A stretch of 7,615 nt of DNA from Lachnospiraceae bacterium (GTDB taxonomy: Bacteria; Bacillota; Clostridia; Lachnospirales; Lachnospiraceae). The stretch spans positions 1 to 7,615 of the forward strand of contig JAJQIE010000239.1 in NCBI GenBank assembly GCA_021199395.1. Reading direction: 5' to 3'. Every line of letters starts with the position of its first letter. Position 1 is the first letter of the stretch. Position numbers and translations under genes: made by a program. Positions 1 to 6,494 of the stretch are shown here, one piece after another. The notes beneath the pieces were generated by a model that had not been told where the DNA came from, searched no databases, and saw nothing but the letters and a program-made list of their open reading frames with translations.

Positions 1-27
1 GTATGCGTCCTGCCGCCGGACGCATAC
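1..27. repeat. Perfect 10-bp inverted repeat in the 3' tail of glgC
   Basis: GTATGCGTCC and GGACGCATAC are perfectly complementary around the 7-nt loop TGCCGCC. The hairpin lies inside the open reading frame of glgC. If a T-run followed on the minus strand just beyond the window it could serve as a terminator, but that cannot be seen. The alternative is that it belongs to the palindromic repeat family seen at 7215-7345, because the minus-strand stretch around GGCGGCAGGACGC resembles GGCGGCAGAACGC of those copies in the same reading frame. Confidence 0.6.
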
Positions 28-1297
28 GGGGGAGCGTCTCTGCATCCAGCAGCTCTCCGCCCGGCAATACGCCGCCCGGATAATCCTCCGGTATCGTGCA
101 GCCCGTGATAGCCGTATTCTTTCCGATGCTGACATTTGCTGGAATCACTGTGTTTTCCCCGACTACCACCAGCCCATAGGAATAGACCGATGGTTTGACG
201 CGGTTTGGCACCTCTTCACCGACTCCCATTTTTACATTCTCTCCCACGACCGTATTTTCAGCGATGATCGCCCTGTAAATATCGGCTCCCGCTTTGATGA
301 CCGTATTCTGCATAATAATGGAATCACGCACAACAGCGCCTTCTTCAATCACTACGCCACAGCCAATGATGGAATTGTAGACTTTGCCATATATCTCCGA
401 TCCATCTCCAATCAGACATCGCAGGGTCACAGAATCCGATGAAACAAACTGTGGAGGCAGTATTTCATTTTTCGTATAAATCTTCCAGAATTCTTCATAA
501 AGATTAAACTCTGGTATAATATCGATCAGCTCCATGTTGGCTTCCCAGTATGAGCCGAGTGTACCGACGTCCTTCCAGTAGCCGTTGTACTGATACGCCA
601 CAAGGGTCTCCCCCTTTTCAAAGCAGTACGGAATGACATGCTTTCCAAAGTCGCATCCGCTCTGATCTGAAAGCGTCAGAAGCGCATCCTTTAAGGCGTC
701 CCATGAAAAAATATAAATACCCATGGACGCCAGATTGCTCTTAGGTTCAGCCGGCTTTTCCTGAAACTCCGTAATACGGCCATCCTCGTCTGTAACTACA
801 ATGCCAAAACGGCTGGCCTCCTCCTGCGGAACAGGCATAACGGCAATGCTGACGTCCGCATTGTGTGCTTTGTGGAAATCGAGCATCACTTCATAGTCCA
901 TCTTATAGATATGATCGCCTGATAAAATCAGGACATAATCCGGATGGAAAGACTCCATGTAAGTAAGGTTCTGATAGATCGCATTCGCAGTCCCGGTATA
1001 CCATTCTGTCTTTCCCACTTTCTCATAGGGTGGAAGGACGGTCACTCCTCCCTCATTTCTGTCAAGGTCCCACGGAATACCAATGCCTATATGCGTATTC
1101 AAACGAAGCGGCTGATACTGTGTCAGGACGCCCACGGTGTCAATGCCGGAATTGATGCAATTGCTGAGCGGAAAATCTATGATACGGTATTTCCCGCCAA
1201 AAGCAACCGCCGGCTTGGCTCCCTTCGCAGTCAGCACGCCCAGGCGGCTTCCCTGACCGCCTGCCAGAAGCATTGCTATCATTTCTTTCTTAATCAC
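1..1297 (-). CDS. glgC: Glucose-1-phosphate adenylyltransferase (ADP-glucose pyrophosphorylase), 3' end outside the window
   Basis: The enzyme makes ADP-glucose from glucose-1-phosphate and ATP, the committed step of bacterial glycogen synthesis in the cytoplasm. 432 codons are visible on the minus strand without a stop. The N-terminus [20 protein letters not shown] holds the nucleotidyltransferase signature (GGQGSR at residues 13-18), followed by [24 protein letters not shown] at 126-129, FQEKP at 178-182 and YWKDVGT at 240-246. From about residue 295 there are hexapeptide-like repeats of a left-handed beta helix, as in all GlgC. I choose the GTG at 1297 because GAGG lies about 7 nt upstream and the family begins with this M-I-K-K-E pattern. 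Family resemblance ends near residue 418 ([15 protein letters not shown]). The reading frame then continues through at least 14 more residues ([14 protein letters not shown]) into the left edge, longer than I expect; this tail is discussed as a repeat. In many Firmicutes glgD follows glgC, but that would lie outside the window. The family assignment is very secure. Confidence 0.97.
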   Translation of the reverse strand, partial: MIKKEMIAMLLAGGQGSRLGVLTAKGAKPAVAFGGKYRIIDFPLSNCINSGIDTVGVLTQYQPLRLNTHIGIGIPWDLDRNEGGVTVLPPYEKVGKTEWYTGTANAIYQNLTYMESFHPDYVLILSGDHIYKMDYEVMLDFHKAHNADVSIAVMPVPQEEASRFGIVVTDEDGRITEFQEKPAEPKSNLASMGIYIFSWDALKDALLTLSDQSGCDFGKHVIPYCFEKGETLVAYQYNGYWKDVGTLGSYWEANMELIDIIPEFNLYEEFWKIYTKNEILPPQFVSSDSVTLRCLIGDGSEIYGKVYNSIIGCGVVIEEGAVVRDSIIMQNTVIKAGADIYRAIIAENTVVGENVKMGVGEEVPNRVKPSVYSYGLVVVGENTVIPANVSIGKNTAITGCTIPEDYPGGVLPGGELLDAETLPRMRPAAGRI

Positions 1298-1300
1298 GTT

Positions 1301-1308
1301 ATCACCTC
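1301..1308 (-). promoter_or_regulatory. Ribosome binding site deciding the GTG start of glgC
   Basis: GAGGTGAT on the minus strand places its GAGG core about 7 nt before the GTG at 1297. No ATG lies at a better distance: the next in-frame ATG (codon 6) would remove part of the conserved N-terminus. Confidence 0.7.
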
Positions 1309-1336
1309 TGCAGTCAAGATTTTGTTTCATAAGCAG

Positions 1337-1365
1337 ATTATAACACAGCTTTTTTAAATAGTGAA
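1337..1365 (-). promoter_or_regulatory. Sigma-A type promoter for glgC
   Basis: Read on the minus strand, TTCACT (1360-1365) is followed after 17 bp by a perfect TATAAT (1337-1342). The TGT directly before it makes an extended -10 (TGnTATAAT). The predicted start of transcription near 1330 gives a leader of about 33 nt with the GAGG ribosome binding site. This is a consensus match only. Confidence 0.75.
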
Positions 1366-1458
1366 CATTTTTTACAATAATTTCTATATTTTTTCTCGGT
1401 TTTTATTATAAATAACGAGCCGAATGAATATAGGTGTTTTTTTCTCTCCATTTTGTCA

Positions 1459-1486
1459 TAGACTTTTCGGGAAAAATGAGTATAAT
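1459..1486 (+). promoter_or_regulatory. Sigma-A type promoter for murC
   Basis: A perfect -10 TATAAT at 1481-1486 is preceded after 16 bp by TAGACT (1459-1464), a 4/6 match to TTGACA. An overlapping TTGTCA (1453-1458) is a better hexamer but sits 22 bp away, too far. Transcription would start near 1493, giving a leader of about 47 nt. Confidence 0.65.
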
Positions 1487-1524
1487 CAGATAGGGCAGGA
1501 ACTGAGAGAACTATTATACAGTAA

Positions 1525-1530
1525 AAGGAG
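1525..1530 (+). promoter_or_regulatory. Ribosome binding site of murC
   Basis: AAGGAG lies 9 nt upstream of the ATG at 1540, a standard position that supports this start. Confidence 0.8.
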
Positions 1531-1539
1531 CGTTTTCGA

Positions 1540-2916
1540 ATGTATCAGATAAATTTTAATCAGCCGATCCATATTCATTTTATCGGAATCGGCGGCATCA
1601 GCATGAGCGGACTGGCTGCGGTTCTTCTGAACCGGGGCTTCACTGTCACCGGCTCTGATTCGAAAAAAAGCGATCTGACCGCATGGCTTACCGGACTGGG
1701 CGCACGGATTTCAATTCCGCAGAGCGCCGCGAACGTGACAGACGATATTGATCTGGTCGTCTATACGGCCGCCATTCATCCGGACAACCCGGAATATGCG
1801 GCTGCTTCCGCGAACTCTCTTCCGATGATGTCGCGGGCGGAGCTGCTCGGACAGCTGATGAGCAATTATCTGACATCCGTCGCTGTAGCGGGCACGCACG
1901 GCAAGACCACGACTACCTCTATGGTCGCCCATATCATGATGGCACAGGAGCTCGATCCGACGATCTCAGTAGGAGGTATTCTGCCTTCCATCGGCGGAAA
2001 TGTGCGGGTTGGGAATTCCGACTATTTTCTGACCGAGGCCTGTGAATATACGAACAGCTTTCTCCACCTGACTCCGACGATCGGCCTGATTCTGAACATC
2101 GACGCGGATCACCTCGACTTTTTCAGGGATCTCGATGACATTCGCCATTCCTTCCGCTTGTTTGCAGAAAAAATCCCGGCGGAGGGTACGCTTATCATCC
2201 ACGCGCAGATCCCGGATCTGGACGCCTTCACGGATGGGCTTGGCTGCCGGGTCGTAACCTTCGGCATCGGATGCGGAGATTATCATGCCGGGAATGTCGG
2301 CTGGAATGAGTCTGGCTGCGCGGATTTTGATCTTTATAAAAAGGACTCGCTTCTCGGACATTTTTCTCTGAATGTGCCGGGCGAGCACAATATCGCAAAT
2401 GCGGCCGCCGCCATTGCCTGCGCGGATCTGCTCGGAGTCACGCCCGAATGCATGGCACGGGGACTTTCCGAATTTTCCGGTACAGACCGTCGCTTTCAGA
2501 AAAAGGGAGTGATCGGCGGCGTTACCATCATTGATGATTATGCCCATCATCCGACAGAAATCAAAGCGACGCTACACACAGCGAAAAAATACCCGGCCAA
2601 TCGGATCTGGTGTGTTTTTCAGCCGCACACCTATTCGCGGACAAAGGCGCTCTTTGACGATTTTGCCGACGCGCTTTCTCTCGCCGATAAAATCGTCCTC
2701 GCCGATATCTATGCGGCAAGAGAGACTGATACCCTCGGCGTCAGCTCCGACCTGCTCCGCCGGAGACTGGAGGAAAAAGGGAAAGAAGCCTGGTACTTTC
2801 CCACCTTCGATGAAATCGAAGCCTTTCTGCTGCAGAGCTGCGCCCCCGGAGATCTAATCATCACGATGGGCGCAGGAGATGTGGTGCAGATCGGCGAGCA
2901 TCTGCTGGGGGCATAA
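1540..2916 (+). CDS. murC: UDP-N-acetylmuramate--L-alanine ligase
   Basis: MurC is the cytoplasmic ligase that uses ATP to add L-alanine to UDP-N-acetylmuramic acid, the first amino-acid step of peptidoglycan stem-peptide synthesis. The 458-residue length is typical. The N-terminal Rossmann-like domain has FIGIGGISMSGLA (14-26) and GSD (38-40). The central ATPase domain has the P-loop GTHGKTTT (118-125), EACEYTNSFL (166-175) and the Mur signature NIDADHLDFF (186-195). The C-terminal ligase domain has DDYAHHP (332-338), FQPHTYSRTK (360-369) and MGAGDV (443-448). All key motifs are intact. It stands alone rather than in a division/cell-wall cluster, has its own promoter, is divergent from glgC, and ends one base before the stop codon of the convergent gene on the other strand. 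Confidence 0.98.
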   Translation: MYQINFNQPIHIHFIGIGGISMSGLAAVLLNRGFTVTGSDSKKSDLTAWLTGLGARISIPQSAANVTDDIDLVVYTAAIHPDNPEYAAASANSLPMMSRAELLGQLMSNYLTSVAVAGTHGKTTTTSMVAHIMMAQELDPTISVGGILPSIGGNVRVGNSDYFLTEACEYTNSFLHLTPTIGLILNIDADHLDFFRDLDDIRHSFRLFAEKIPAEGTLIIHAQIPDLDAFTDGLGCRVVTFGIGCGDYHAGNVGWNESGCADFDLYKKDSLLGHFSLNVPGEHNIANAAAAIACADLLGVTPECMARGLSEFSGTDRRFQKKGVIGGVTIIDDYAHHPTEIKATLHTAKKYPANRIWCVFQPHTYSRTKALFDDFADALSLADKIVLADIYAARETDTLGVSSDLLRRRLEEKGKEAWYFPTFDEIEAFLLQSCAPGDLIITMGAGDVVQIGEHLLGA

Positions 2917-2917
2917 A

Positions 2918-4117
2918 TCACGACATCTTTATATGAAGAATTGCTCTTAATCCGTAGGTCGAATAGCTGCAGCCATAATATTTGCTGTAGTTTTTCGCCT
3001 CGGAAAACAGCGGATCATACACTTTTCCGTTTATCTCAGTCCAGCAGTGCCCCTGCGAGGTAATGCCATTGCTGTCCAGGCAGACGTAGACCTCTGTATA
3101 ACCAAGCGCTTTTGCCAGATAAGCAAACGCGGAGCCATCCGCATGGCAGTCTCCGCCTCCCCTGATAAAATGATCGTTGGCATAGGTAATGATCCAGCCG
3201 TCTGCCGGGCTGAATTTCCTGCGGATTTTATAGGGCTTGGATATCACCCAGTCAAAGCAGGCCTTCAGCTTCTGCGCTTTCGTCATATTCGAAGTCGTGA
3301 CCTCTGCAATGACTGCCCTGGCGCGAAGCAGCGTTTTATAGTCCTCGGTTTCCAGATCAGTCATTTTCGTGCCGTTCGGCTTATAATAAACGGATCCGTC
3401 ACTGTATGCCTCCAGATATCCGTTGCTGTCCAGATAATAGTTTATCCCGTCAATTTTCTTTGATTCCGTCAACAGCCTGCCCGACGACCGGAAAAAGTAA
3501 TAGTTTCCGCTGATCTTCTGGATTCCGGTCACACGGACGCCCCTCGAATTGTAATAATATTTTTCTCCGTCGGAGGTCTTATACCACCAGCCTGTCTTTA
3601 CATAACCGCCGCCCGTAAAATAATAGACAGCTCCGTCGACCGTATGCACTCCCTTTGTGAGCGCTGCGCCCAGCGTCGTACCCATTTTCCCGCTCGTGCG
3701 AAAATAATAGCGTTTCCCGTCGATCGTCTTCCAGCCGGTCTTCAGAATACCCTTCTGGCTGAAATAATAATAGCGCGAGTTGATCTTTTTCTTTCCTGTA
3801 CAGGCAGCGCCATAATTGCCCACGCCGCTCTTCCGGCTGAAATAGTAGACCTTACCGTTGATTTTTTTCCATCCGGTGACTACCCTGCCATTTTTGTCAA
3901 AATAATACACCTTACCGTCAATCGTCCGGCGTCCGGTCAGCGCCACGCCATTCTTATAGTATTTCCTGCCATTCCATCCGTTTTTGACCGTCGCGGTCGA
4001 TGTCGTCTTCGTCTCTGCCTGAGCCCTGAGAGCTGCAGCCTGCGGCAATACAACCGCCAGCATCAGACACAGCGCCATCGTCCCAAAAAATCGTTTCAGA
4101 AATTTTCCTGTTTTCAC
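2918..4117 (-). CDS. Secreted cell-wall-binding-repeat protein with a transglutaminase-like domain
   Basis: A 399-residue exported protein that I do not recognise as a named gene. The N-terminus has a signal peptide: basic KTGKFLKR, a hydrophobic core, and probable cleavage after LRAQA (about residue 34). Residues about 46-254 contain roughly ten repeats of the type W-K-x-I-x-G-K-x-Y-Y-F...G...T-G, as in choline/glucan-binding-like wall repeats; two have glycine-rich inserts (GVGNYGAACTG, MGTTLGAALTKG). Residues about 255-399 resemble a transglutaminase/cysteine-protease fold with a complete candidate triad: Cys324 in GGGDCHADG, His357 in GHCWTEING and Asp368 in YDPLF. I infer anchoring to the wall through the repeats, with a C-terminal domain acting on protein or peptide bonds; the reaction is unknown. 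The GTG at 4117 is chosen because GGAGGGAGGG lies 6 nt upstream; a TTG at 4135 would place that site inside the gene. It begins 20 nt after the PRPP synthetase stop, so the two are probably co-transcribed. Confidence 0.88.
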   Translation of the reverse strand: MKTGKFLKRFFGTMALCLMLAVVLPQAAALRAQAETKTTSTATVKNGWNGRKYYKNGVALTGRRTIDGKVYYFDKNGRVVTGWKKINGKVYYFSRKSGVGNYGAACTGKKKINSRYYYFSQKGILKTGWKTIDGKRYYFRTSGKMGTTLGAALTKGVHTVDGAVYYFTGGGYVKTGWWYKTSDGEKYYYNSRGVRVTGIQKISGNYYFFRSSGRLLTESKKIDGINYYLDSNGYLEAYSDGSVYYKPNGTKMTDLETEDYKTLLRARAVIAEVTTSNMTKAQKLKACFDWVISKPYKIRRKFSPADGWIITYANDHFIRGGGDCHADGSAFAYLAKALGYTEVYVCLDSNGITSQGHCWTEINGKVYDPLFSEAKNYSKYYGCSYSTYGLRAILHIKMS

Positions 4118-4123
4118 AACACA

Positions 4124-4133
4124 CCCTCCCTCC
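4124..4133 (-). promoter_or_regulatory. Ribosome binding site deciding the GTG start at 4117
   Basis: GGAGGGAGGG on the minus strand lies 6 nt before GTG-AAA-ACA and directly after the TGA of the upstream gene. This argues against the longer reading from TTG at 4135, whose first codons are this same sequence. Confidence 0.8.
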
Positions 4134-4137
4134 AAAA

Positions 4138-5316
4138 TCAGTTCTTATGGTTTTCGAGGAACTTATGAATCCTTCCGGTCGGCGTCAGCAGATCGCTGAC
4201 CGAGCCGTCGTGGTTCAGCGTATCAATAACCAGGGCAATATACTTGCTCAGGTCGCAGCAGGTATACCATGGCTTTGAAAGCAGCTCCGGCGGCTGATAT
4301 ACCAGGTTTGTCGTTACCAGGGCGTCAAAAATTCCCTCCTCATACGCACTGTCAAACTTATCAAAGCCCTGGGTAAACAGCCCGAACGTAGAACAGAGCA
4401 GCACCCGGTTCGCGTCTCTCTTTTTGAGATGTCTTGCGGCCTCAATCATACTGTCGCCCGTGACAATCATGTCATCGATGAGGACGACATCCTTTCCGCT
4501 CAAATCCCTGCCAAGGAATTCATGCGCAACTACCGGATGTTTTCCATTCACCATACGGGCATAGTCGCGGCGTTTGTAAAACATTCCCATATCCACGCCA
4601 AGTACATTCGCCATATAGATCGCACGGCTGGCGGAACCCTCATCCGGGCTGATAATCATCAGACGATCGGGATCGATCTTCAGGTCGGGAACTGCCCGGA
4701 ACAGGCCTTTAATAAACTGATAAATCGGGAGAATCGTCTCAAATCCATGAAGCGGGATCGCGTTCTGCACCCTCGGATCATGCGCGTCAAAGGTGATGAT
4801 ATTCTCCACGCCCATTTTTACAAGCTCCTGAAGAGCAAGCCCGCAGTCCAGAGACTCACGGCCGGAGCGCGTGAACTGGCGGCTCTCGTACAGAAACGGC
4901 ATGATGACATTGACCCGTCTAGCCTTGCCCCCGATCGCAGCGATGATGCGCTTCAGATCCTGATAATGGTCGTCCGGCGACATGCGGTTCGTACAGCCGA
5001 AAAGAGAATAGGTAAGGCTGTAATTGCAGACATCGACAAGAATATAAATATCCTTTCCCCTCACAGAATCATTGATCTGCCCCTTCGCCTCCCCTGAGCC
5101 AAATCGGGGTACGTCAGTATTTACAAGGTAGGACGGCTTATCGTAGCCCTGCAGAAGCGGGCTGCCCTGATGCTCATGTACACGCTCCGAACGCCAGTTT
5201 ACAATATGCCCGTTAATCTTTCTCCCCAGATCCTCACAGCTCTTCAACGCGATAATTCCCAGATCACCCACAGGAATCGTCTCCAGATTCCGTTCATAAC
5301 CAGTTTGGAATTCCAT
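4138..5316 (-). CDS. prs: Ribose-phosphate pyrophosphokinase (PRPP synthetase), long form
   Basis: The enzyme transfers pyrophosphate from ATP to ribose-5-phosphate to give PRPP for nucleotide, histidine and tryptophan synthesis. At 392 residues it is longer than the usual bacterial enzyme of about 315, mainly through a divergent N-terminal part of about 70 residues. Family landmarks in order: FGSGE (72-76) followed by INDSVRGKDIYI, matching the FSDGE...IRGxDVY region; RQFTR (146-150) where the classical enzyme has RQDRK; FDAHD (176-180) where it has DLHA; SPDEGSASRA (223-232); the loop lysine/arginines KRR (248-250); and the PRPP-binding loop VLIDDMIVTGDS (278-289). ATG at 5316 is chosen for its AGGAGGAG site; an upstream in-frame TTG lacks one. 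It has its own promoter and probably transcribes the secreted wall protein as well. I am confident of the family, less so that this is the cell's main PRPP synthetase. Confidence 0.87.
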   Translation of the reverse strand: MEFQTGYERNLETIPVGDLGIIALKSCEDLGRKINGHIVNWRSERVHEHQGSPLLQGYDKPSYLVNTDVPRFGSGEAKGQINDSVRGKDIYILVDVCNYSLTYSLFGCTNRMSPDDHYQDLKRIIAAIGGKARRVNVIMPFLYESRQFTRSGRESLDCGLALQELVKMGVENIITFDAHDPRVQNAIPLHGFETILPIYQFIKGLFRAVPDLKIDPDRLMIISPDEGSASRAIYMANVLGVDMGMFYKRRDYARMVNGKHPVVAHEFLGRDLSGKDVVLIDDMIVTGDSMIEAARHLKKRDANRVLLCSTFGLFTQGFDKFDSAYEEGIFDALVTTNLVYQPPELLSKPWYTCCDLSKYIALVIDTLNHDGSVSDLLTPTGRIHKFLENHKN

Positions 5317-5398
5317 TTTTTCTCCTCCTGTAATACGGTATTGTCCGCACAATCGCTCTAATCATACCATAAAAACTGTTCCGGTCAAGGCCTTCCAT
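5294..5398 (-). CDS. Possible 34-codon minicistron overlapping the prs start
   Basis: An ATG at 5398 is preceded by AGGAG (5407-5411) with 8 nt spacing, immediately after the helicase loader stop. The frame runs 34 codons (beginning MEGLDRNSFYGM, ending NGIPNWL) and stops at TGA 5294-5296, 23 bp inside prs in another frame. It would be translated only from read-through transcripts of the upstream operon, because the prs promoter -10 lies within it. The peptide resembles nothing I know. A chance ORF is quite possible; if real, it would more likely couple or regulate prs translation than make a functional protein. Confidence 0.22.
   Translation of the reverse strand: MEGLDRNSFYGMIRAIVRTIPYYRRRKNGIPNWL
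5322..5329 (-). promoter_or_regulatory. Strong ribosome binding site of prs
   Basis: AGGAGGAG on the minus strand lies 5 nt before the ATG at 5316. It sets the start at MEFQTGYERN rather than at the in-frame TTG 36 nt upstream. Confidence 0.85.
5361..5388 (-). promoter_or_regulatory. Sigma-A type promoter for prs
   Basis: On the minus strand TTGACC (5383-5388, 5/6) and TATGAT (5361-5366, 5/6) are 16 bp apart, with TGG directly before the -10 as an extended element. Transcription would start near 5354, about 38 nt before the ATG. The promoter fits in the short gap after the helicase loader gene, so prs can be expressed independently of the replication operon. I see no convincing terminator between them, so read-through is also possible. 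Confidence 0.65.
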
Positions 5399-5412
5399 CC
5401 AAAATTCTCCTG

Positions 5413-6465
5413 TCACATTCCCTGTTTCTGACTCTTTTCCTTCCGCCCGGAAGCGGGGAATTTCTTCTGGATACGAATATCATCCCCGATCAGCCGCAGC
5501 ATTCGGTAATTGCTGGAGATTCGGGAAAGGACGCGCTCAGAATACCGCTCCGCAATCGCCGCCAGAGGCAGGTTTGTAGAAATCATGGTGCTTTTCCGGC
5601 GCAGGATCCGCTCATTCAGAACCAGAAAGAGCCTGGAGGATACAAAAGAATTCACCAGCTCCGTCCCAAGGTCATCGATAATCAGAAAATCACAGTCAAA
5701 AATATACCGCTCCATCTCGTCCGCTTCGCTCTCTTCGGAGCGTCCAAAGGAAGAATCTGCCAGCAGGTCGAAAAGCCGGAACGCGGAAAAATAGACTACA
5801 GAATGCGCGCTTTCAAGCAGAGCGTTCGCAATACAGTGTGAAAGGAAGGTCTTGCCGAGCCCGGTATCTCCGGAGAGATACAGGTTCTGCGTTTCCATAT
5901 CAAATTCCCGCACAAACCGCCTGCACTCATTCAGCGCCCGCGAAGCCATGCTGGCCGCGGTAAGACCTGTGACCGGATCTGTCATCGACTCCGGGTAATA
6001 CGTGAGTGAGAATCCGGAAAACCTCTCGTCCTTTATACTGTCGCGCAGATTCGACTGCGCATAGAGCAGATCGATAGCCGCCTGCCTGAAGCAATGGCAT
6101 TTCTCCCGCCCGATATACCCGGTGTCCTGACAATCCGGGCAATGGTACTCCGGCGCGAGATAGTCGGCCGGAAATCCGTGTTCCTTCAACAACTGCGCTT
6201 TGCGTGCGCTGATACGGGCGATCTGGCTTCGAAGCGCCGCTATCTCAGTGTTTCCCTCACTGGCGGCGCGTTCTGCCGGTTCTTCATCCAGGAGCGCTCG
6301 CGCGCACGCGGTGCTGGCTGATGCGATCTGCGCGTCGAGACAGGAAAGCTCCGGAATACGGCGATACGCCTCCTGCTCGCGGCGGGTCAGCTCCTGCCGG
6401 TTCTGATTCTGAAGGCGCTGATAGCCCCGCATAATCTCATCATACTGCGTATTTGTCAGTCCCAT
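5413..6465 (-). CDS. DnaC/DnaI-like replicative helicase loader (AAA+ ATPase)
   Basis: This AAA+ protein is of the type that loads the replicative DNA helicase at the origin. The 350 residues comprise: an N-terminal helical region (MGLTNTQYDEIMRGYQRLQN onward, glutamine/arginine-rich, probably coiled coil, to about 95); a zinc-ribbon-like CPDC...CHC with Cys109, 112, 123 and 125; Walker A GDTGLGKT (199-206); Walker B LIIDDLG (261-267); sensor-1-like STNLP (296-300); and the arginine-containing ERVLSRI (310-316). All ATPase motifs are intact. ATG 6465 is chosen over the in-frame GTG at 6498, which overlaps the upstream stop, because GGAG lies 5-6 nt before it and the protein then begins in the familiar LTNxQYDxIM way. 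It follows the DnaD-like gene by 29 nt in one operon. Residues about 62-75 (PAERAASEGNTEIA) resemble the repeat peptide in that neighbour. The loader family is secure; whether it should be called DnaC or DnaI is nomenclature. Confidence 0.93.
   Translation of the reverse strand: MGLTNTQYDEIMRGYQRLQNQNRQELTRREQEAYRRIPELSCLDAQIASASTACARALLDEEPAERAASEGNTEIAALRSQIARISARKAQLLKEHGFPADYLAPEYHCPDCQDTGYIGREKCHCFRQAAIDLLYAQSNLRDSIKDERFSGFSLTYYPESMTDPVTGLTAASMASRALNECRRFVREFDMETQNLYLSGDTGLGKTFLSHCIANALLESAHSVVYFSAFRLFDLLADSSFGRSEESEADEMERYIFDCDFLIIDDLGTELVNSFVSSRLFLVLNERILRRKSTMISTNLPLAAIAERYSERVLSRISSNYRMLRLIGDDIRIQKKFPASGRKEKSQKQGM
6233..6278. repeat. Degenerate relative of the palindromic repeat in the helicase loader gene (copy C)
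   Basis: 17 bases, GGCGGCGCGTTCTGCCG at 6262-6278, are identical to copies A and B, and the outer arm GCGCCGC (6234-6240) is kept, pairing with GCGGCGC (6263-6269). The interior is 4 nt shorter and mostly diverged. The reading frame of the shared part is the same: PAERAASEGN here against AAERAADEKN in the DnaD protein. An acidic EEP also precedes the match in both genes. An old, decaying copy is likely; convergence on GC-rich Ala/Arg codons is the alternative. Confidence 0.55.
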
Positions 6466-6470
6466 ATCTA

Positions 6471-6476
6471 CTCCAC
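6471..6476 (-). promoter_or_regulatory. Ribosome binding site for the helicase loader ATG
   Basis: GTGGAG on the minus strand lies 5 nt upstream of the ATG at 6465. The competing GTG at 6498 has a GGAGG only 3 nt away, closer than usual, so the ATG is preferred. Confidence 0.6.
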
Positions 6477-6494
6477 TTCTTTTTACTGAACCTG

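Larger units (their letters stand above)
1298..1539. other. AT-rich divergent intergenic region between glgC and murC
   Basis: This 242-bp spacer is the longest gene-free stretch. It carries one good promoter for each flanking gene and a Shine-Dalgarno site for each. Between the promoters is an AT-rich stretch with an imperfect inverted repeat (1395-1419, arms CTCG/CGAG plus an AT inner stem with two mismatches). No riboswitch, CcpA (cre) box or intrinsic terminator was recognised. Confidence 0.7.

Noticed and set aside
944..1357. Plus-strand reading frame of 137 codons opposite glgC
   Set aside because: It lies inside the recognisable glgC sequence and its promoter; the translation resembles no protein.
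1395..1419. Operator or terminator in the glgC-murC spacer
   Set aside because: The inverted repeat is AT-rich with two mismatches and lacks a following T-run; such structures are expected by chance in AT-rich spacers.
2886..2905. Terminator between murC and the convergent gene
   Set aside because: The 6-bp stem is inside murC and has no T-run on either strand.
4133..4135. TTG start for the secreted wall protein
   Set aside because: It would put the GGAGGGAGGG ribosome binding site inside the gene; GTG at 4117 is correctly spaced and gives a normal signal peptide.
4429..5097. Plus-strand reading frame of 222 codons opposite prs
   Set aside because: Shadow of the prs coding frame with no own start signals; all PRPP synthetase motifs lie on the minus strand.
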